Assembly (NCBI GenBank): GCA_900318085.1 | Contig: ONJF01000015.1 | Location: forward strand, 1 to 64,000 | DNA from: an uncultured Bacteroidales bacterium | GTDB lineage: Bacteria > Bacteroidota > Bacteroidia > Bacteroidales > F082 | Direction of reading: 5' to 3' | DNA length: 64,000 nucleotides | In this document: in pieces, positions 61,024-64,000 of the stretch | Layout: every line of letters begins with the position of its first letter | Numbering within the stretch: the first letter of the stretch is position 1 | Notes under the pieces: generated by a model | What the model was told of the DNA's origin: nothing | The model's database searches: none | What the model saw: the letters and a program-made list of their open reading frames with translations, nothing else | Program-made: the position numbers and the translations under genes

Positions 61024-61932
61024 ATGGCAAAGTTTAAAACATGGATCAAAGCAGCCCGTCCGAGGACGGTGCTGCTCTCTTTTTCGGGGGTGCTGCTTGG
61101 AGGTTTTTTAGCTTATAAAACCGGCCCTTCGACAGGCTCAGGGACCTGGCTTTGTATCCTTTTCGCTGCTATCACAGCCGTGTTGCTTCAAATTCTCTCC
61201 AACCTCGCCAACGACTACGGCGACTTCAAGAAAGGCACCGACAACATGAAGCGTGTCGGACCACAGCGCGAGATGCAGAGTGGTGCCATTACCGAACAAG
61301 AGATGAAACGAGGCTTGGCTTTTACGGCTATGTTATGCCTGATTTCAGGCGCTCTGCTGATTTTCGTTTTCTCGGGTTTGACGTGGCAAGAATTAGCGGT
61401 TTTTGCCGTTTTGGGGTTAGGGGCGGTGTTGGCAGCATTATTGTATACCTTGGGCAAACGGCCATACGGCTATCGTGGACTAGGCGACCTGTTCTGTTTC
61501 CTATTCTTCGGTTGGGCGGCCGTGGCAGGTACCTATTATTTGTCCGCTCCTTGGTTCGATTTCAGCGTCTTGCTTCCAGCAACGGCCATGGGCTTTCTCT
61601 CCAATGCCGTGCTCAACATCAACAACATGCGCGACTATGAGAACGACAAGGCCTCGGGCAAGAACAGCCTCGTGGTGAAATTGGGGTTGAAAAATGCATT
61701 CATTTACCATTGCCTGCTCATCGGTGGTGCTTTTGTCTGCCTCACGGTTTATCTCGTCTTGCACCAAGCCGCATGGTATTCCTACCTGTTTGTAGTGCTT
61801 TCTATCCTATTCATCAAAGACTTAATTGCCATCAAGAAGACAAAACCCGAGCTACTTGACCCGTTTTTGGGCCGACAGGTGAAGCATAGTTTCTTGCTTG
61901 TGGTAGTTTTTGGAGTTTTGCTGTTAGTTTGA
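61024..61932 (+). CDS. menA: 1,4-dihydroxy-2-naphthoate polyprenyltransferase MenA
   Basis: A 302-residue integral membrane protein of the UbiA/MenA family. The Asp-rich prenyl-diphosphate motif is NLANDYGDFKKGTDN, and the second is NMRDYENDKASGKNSLVVKLG. About nine hydrophobic segments follow the usual pattern. It attaches the polyprenyl side chain to DHNA in menaquinone synthesis. An insertion-derived segment (GPSTGSGTW, residues 34-42) follows the first membrane helix; it is encoded by a known type of palindromic repeat and is probably tolerated in a loop. Confidence 0.95.
   Translation: MAKFKTWIKAARPRTVLLSFSGVLLGGFLAYKTGPSTGSGTWLCILFAAITAVLLQILSNLANDYGDFKKGTDNMKRVGPQREMQSGAITEQEMKRGLAFTAMLCLISGALLIFVFSGLTWQELAVFAVLGLGAVLAALLYTLGKRPYGYRGLGDLFCFLFFGWAAVAGTYYLSAPWFDFSVLLPATAMGFLSNAVLNINNMRDYENDKASGKNSLVVKLGLKNAFIYHCLLIGGAFVCLTVYLVLHQAAWYSYLFVVLSILFIKDLIAIKKTKPELLDPFLGRQVKHSFLLVVVFGVLLLV
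61124..61146. repeat. CCCTTCGACAGGCTCAGGG repeat inside menA
   Basis: The 19-base word CCCTTCGACAGGCTCAGGG is imperfectly palindromic (CCCT..AGGG) and is a familiar dispersed repeat in many bacterial genomes, often giving the peptide PSTGSG. Here it is translated in frame. Confidence 0.85.
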
Positions 61933-61979
61933 TAGATTTTTTTCACCTAATTATTAAGGCTATTATTTGAATTTGTTTT

Positions 61980-61987
61980 TATTTTTG
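61980..61987 (+). promoter_or_regulatory. -7 promoter element of the large secreted protein
   Basis: TATTTTTG (TAnnTTTG) lies 42 bases before ATG 62030. TTTG at 61966-61969 is nearby but closer than the usual spacing. Confidence 0.6.
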
Positions 61988-62029
61988 CAACGAAAAATCT
62001 AATCAACACAACATTAAAATCTTATCCCT

Positions 62030-64000
62030 ATGAAGAAAACCTTACTATTCGTATTCGCCTTGCTGTTTGCAACGGCGACGATGGCACAAAACCGCGCGGT
62101 TTTGCTGCAGGAATCTTTTGATGGTTCTACCATGCCTGCTGGATGGTCCATCGCAGGCCTTGGCCAAAACAACTGGAACATTTCGGCCACCAACAATGCT
62201 GGCGGCGAACCCAACGAAATGTGGCTGTATTACGGTCCACAATTCAATGGCATTTCACGCCTTGTTTCTCCTGTTGTTGACTTGACAGGTCTCAACAGCG
62301 TTATCATTTCTTTCAAGCATTGCCTCGACAACTACAATGGCTCACACACTTTAGGTATTGCCACCACCACTGACGGCGGCACCACTTGGAATACAGGATG
62401 GAGCCAAACTTACTCACAGGATGGCGCTTATTTGGTAACGAGCGAAATCTCCACCCCAGACGTGGGAAGTGCCAACTTCCAGTTCTGCGTCTATTACAGC
62501 GGCAATTCCTACAACATCGACAACTGGTTCTTCGACGACATCGTGGTGTTTACCCTCGAAAACCTCGATCTTGCCATTGCTGGTTCTTCACTTCCCGGCA
62601 TTATGCCTGCGGGTGACCTTACCGTCAGCATGGGTGTCATGAACTATGGCACCACAGAGGTCACTTCCGTCGAGGCCTCGTATGAAGTTTCGGGCATGGA
62701 ACCTGTCAATCAAACCTTTAACGTGAATATTGCATCCTTGGCTACGCAAACTTTGACTTTCGATGTTCCTGCCTCTTTGAACATCCCCGGAGCTTACGAA
62801 GTGACCATGAACATCGTTAAGGTCAATGGTCAAGACGATGATGTGAGCGACAACAACACTTTGGTGAAGACCGTCTCCGTCCCGATCAACAGTGTTCAAA
62901 GAATACCCATGATTGAGCATTTCTCCTCATCCACCTGCGGACCTTGCGTGAGCGTGAACAACCAAATGAACACGTTCTGCAACAACAACGCCGGACGCTT
63001 CACCTACACCAAATACCAGATGAACTGGCCTGGCACTGGTGACCCCTACTACACCCAAGAAGGTGGCGTGCGCCGCACCTATTACGGCGTCAGCGGTGTT
63101 CCGGACATTTATCTTGACGGCGTGGGCACCAACAACGCGGCTGTCAACCAAAACACTTTCAACCAGCACGCTGAAGAGCCTGGCTACTTCGATGTCAGAG
63201 GTTCGTTCACCGTGGATGGCAACAACATCCATATTTTCGCCGATGTGATGCCGTATGTTGATATTGAGGCCCGTGTGTATGTCTCCATCAATGAGAAAGT
63301 GACTCACGGCAACGTGGGTAGCAATGGTGAGACTGAATTCCACCACGTCTTCATGAAGATGATGCCCGACGGCGAAGGTTCAACGCTTGCTTTCACTTCT
63401 GGCGAGATGCAACATTTGGAGTTCACCCAAGACATGTCGGGAACGCATGTCGAGGAAATGAGCGACCTTGAAGTGTCCATCTGGGTGCAGAATTACGGCT
63501 CGAAGTATGTGTACAACAGCCACTTCGCTTACGAATACACCGAAGAGCATCCTTATCCTGTAGAGAATCTGACTTTGACTGAAGTTGCTGGTCCGAGAGG
63601 TTTGTATACCGCTTCTTGGGATGCTCCTGCACAAGGCAATCCTTTCGGCTACAATGTGTATGTCAACGACGAACTGGTTGCCGAAGGCATCACCGAAACC
63701 GAGTACTCGTTTGAAGGTGATCCCGATGTGTTCAACGTAGTCGGCGTGGTTGCTTTGTATCCCGAAGAAAAATCTTCTGTCAAAGTCGTGGCCGCAGCGG
63801 CAGAAAACTTGCAAGACCTGGGATTGTATATTCCTGGCTCACCTTATGTCGATTTGACCGTCAACGAACCTGAAGCCGATGTCTATGTAAGCAACGGCAA
63901 TTTCGCCTCACATGCGCCTATTGAGATTACAGCCATTACGGAAACCAATCCCGAAGGCGAAACCTATCTGATTATTGAACCTTCCGCTGCACTGCCCTAT
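62030..64000 (+). CDS. Large secreted protein, choice-of-anchor-J plus thioredoxin-like domain, incomplete
   Basis: The frame is open from ATG 62030 to the window end (657 codons seen). Signal peptide MKKTLLFVFALLFATATMAQ. Domain order: choice-of-anchor J/MAM-like (QESFDGSTMPAGWSIAG to NWFFDDIVVF, about 25-170), a CARDB-like Ig domain (about 175-285), then an Omp28-like thioredoxin fold starting with EHFSSSTCGPCVSVNNQ (Cys303, Cys306), then a fibronectin-like domain (LTLTEVAGPRGLYTASWDAP). The C-terminus lies outside, so a T9SS tail cannot be seen but is expected. Probably surface-exposed; function unknown. Confidence 0.85.
   Translation, partial: MKKTLLFVFALLFATATMAQNRAVLLQESFDGSTMPAGWSIAGLGQNNWNISATNNAGGEPNEMWLYYGPQFNGISRLVSPVVDLTGLNSVIISFKHCLDNYNGSHTLGIATTTDGGTTWNTGWSQTYSQDGAYLVTSEISTPDVGSANFQFCVYYSGNSYNIDNWFFDDIVVFTLENLDLAIAGSSLPGIMPAGDLTVSMGVMNYGTTEVTSVEASYEVSGMEPVNQTFNVNIASLATQTLTFDVPASLNIPGAYEVTMNIVKVNGQDDDVSDNNTLVKTVSVPINSVQRIPMIEHFSSSTCGPCVSVNNQMNTFCNNNAGRFTYTKYQMNWPGTGDPYYTQEGGVRRTYYGVSGVPDIYLDGVGTNNAAVNQNTFNQHAEEPGYFDVRGSFTVDGNNIHIFADVMPYVDIEARVYVSINEKVTHGNVGSNGETEFHHVFMKMMPDGEGSTLAFTSGEMQHLEFTQDMSGTHVEEMSDLEVSIWVQNYGSKYVYNSHFAYEYTEEHPYPVENLTLTEVAGPRGLYTASWDAPAQGNPFGYNVYVNDELVAEGITETEYSFEGDPDVFNVVGVVALYPEEKSSVKVVAAAAENLQDLGLYIPGSPYVDLTVNEPEADVYVSNGNFASHAPIEITAITETNPEGETYLIIEPSAALPY

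Noticed and set aside
1-64000. tRNA, rRNA, insertion sequences, prophage or conjugative element
   Set aside because: I found no cloverleaf-type sequence, no rRNA signature, no transposase or integrase gene, and no structural phage or mobilisation genes by reading the frames.

Overview
The window is chromosomal DNA from a bacterium of the Bacteroidota, most likely an uncultured gut or rumen Bacteroidales. The evidence is threefold: many secreted proteins end in type IX secretion (T9SS) sorting tails, promoters follow the Bacteroidota pattern (TTTG, about 19 bases, then TAnnTTTG) rather than the E. coli one, and the gene content is typical (GH97 and GH78 enzymes, mreBCD, DUF4369/TlpA lipoproteins, an RprY-like regulator, menaquinone synthesis). 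I see no rRNA, tRNA, insertion sequence, prophage or true CRISPR array.

Layout. Bases 1-4464 hold two ATPase/DUF4143-type genes (the first cut by the window edge), each preceded by an evenly phased array of short direct repeats; between them lies an ECF sigma, putative anti-sigma and outer-membrane protein operon. Bases 4500-11400 are a glycan-degradation island (GH97, lipoproteins, a damaged gene pair, GH78). Bases 11480-18870 carry ruvC, an AAA ATPase, a sigma factor, two tandem repeat-protein paralogues, an orphan HigA antitoxin, an AT-rich lipoprotein and radA. Bases 18980-27800 carry a CotH/T9SS pair, recJ, a frame-disrupted purH and mreBCD. Bases 27800-36020 hold two thioredoxin-like lipoproteins, two secreted proteins, a TPR/membrane/HTH regulator whose promoter shares a 37-bp sequence with the secreted-protein operon, and cysQ. 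Bases 36300-43650 hold topA and an arginine/polyamine-themed group: a deoxyhypusine-synthase-like enzyme, a metal-site-degenerate ureohydrolase and a secreted peptidylarginine deiminase. Bases 43900-50500 are a lipoprotein plus an RND efflux operon. The rest holds pgi, rprY, T9SS cargo, a serine hydrolase, a DEAD-box helicase, a GxxExxY nuclease-like gene, menA and the start of a large secreted protein.

The most striking layer is non-coding. Several families of short palindromic or low-complexity elements are scattered through the region. Some sit exactly at stop codons; others lie inside genes and are translated in frame (GH78, cysQ, menA and a 70-residue chimeric ORF). The best candidates for undescribed biology are the phased repeat arrays of the ATPase genes, the 37-bp promoter pair around the TPR/HTH regulator, and a PPAD-type peptidylarginine deiminase that appears to lie outside Porphyromonas.
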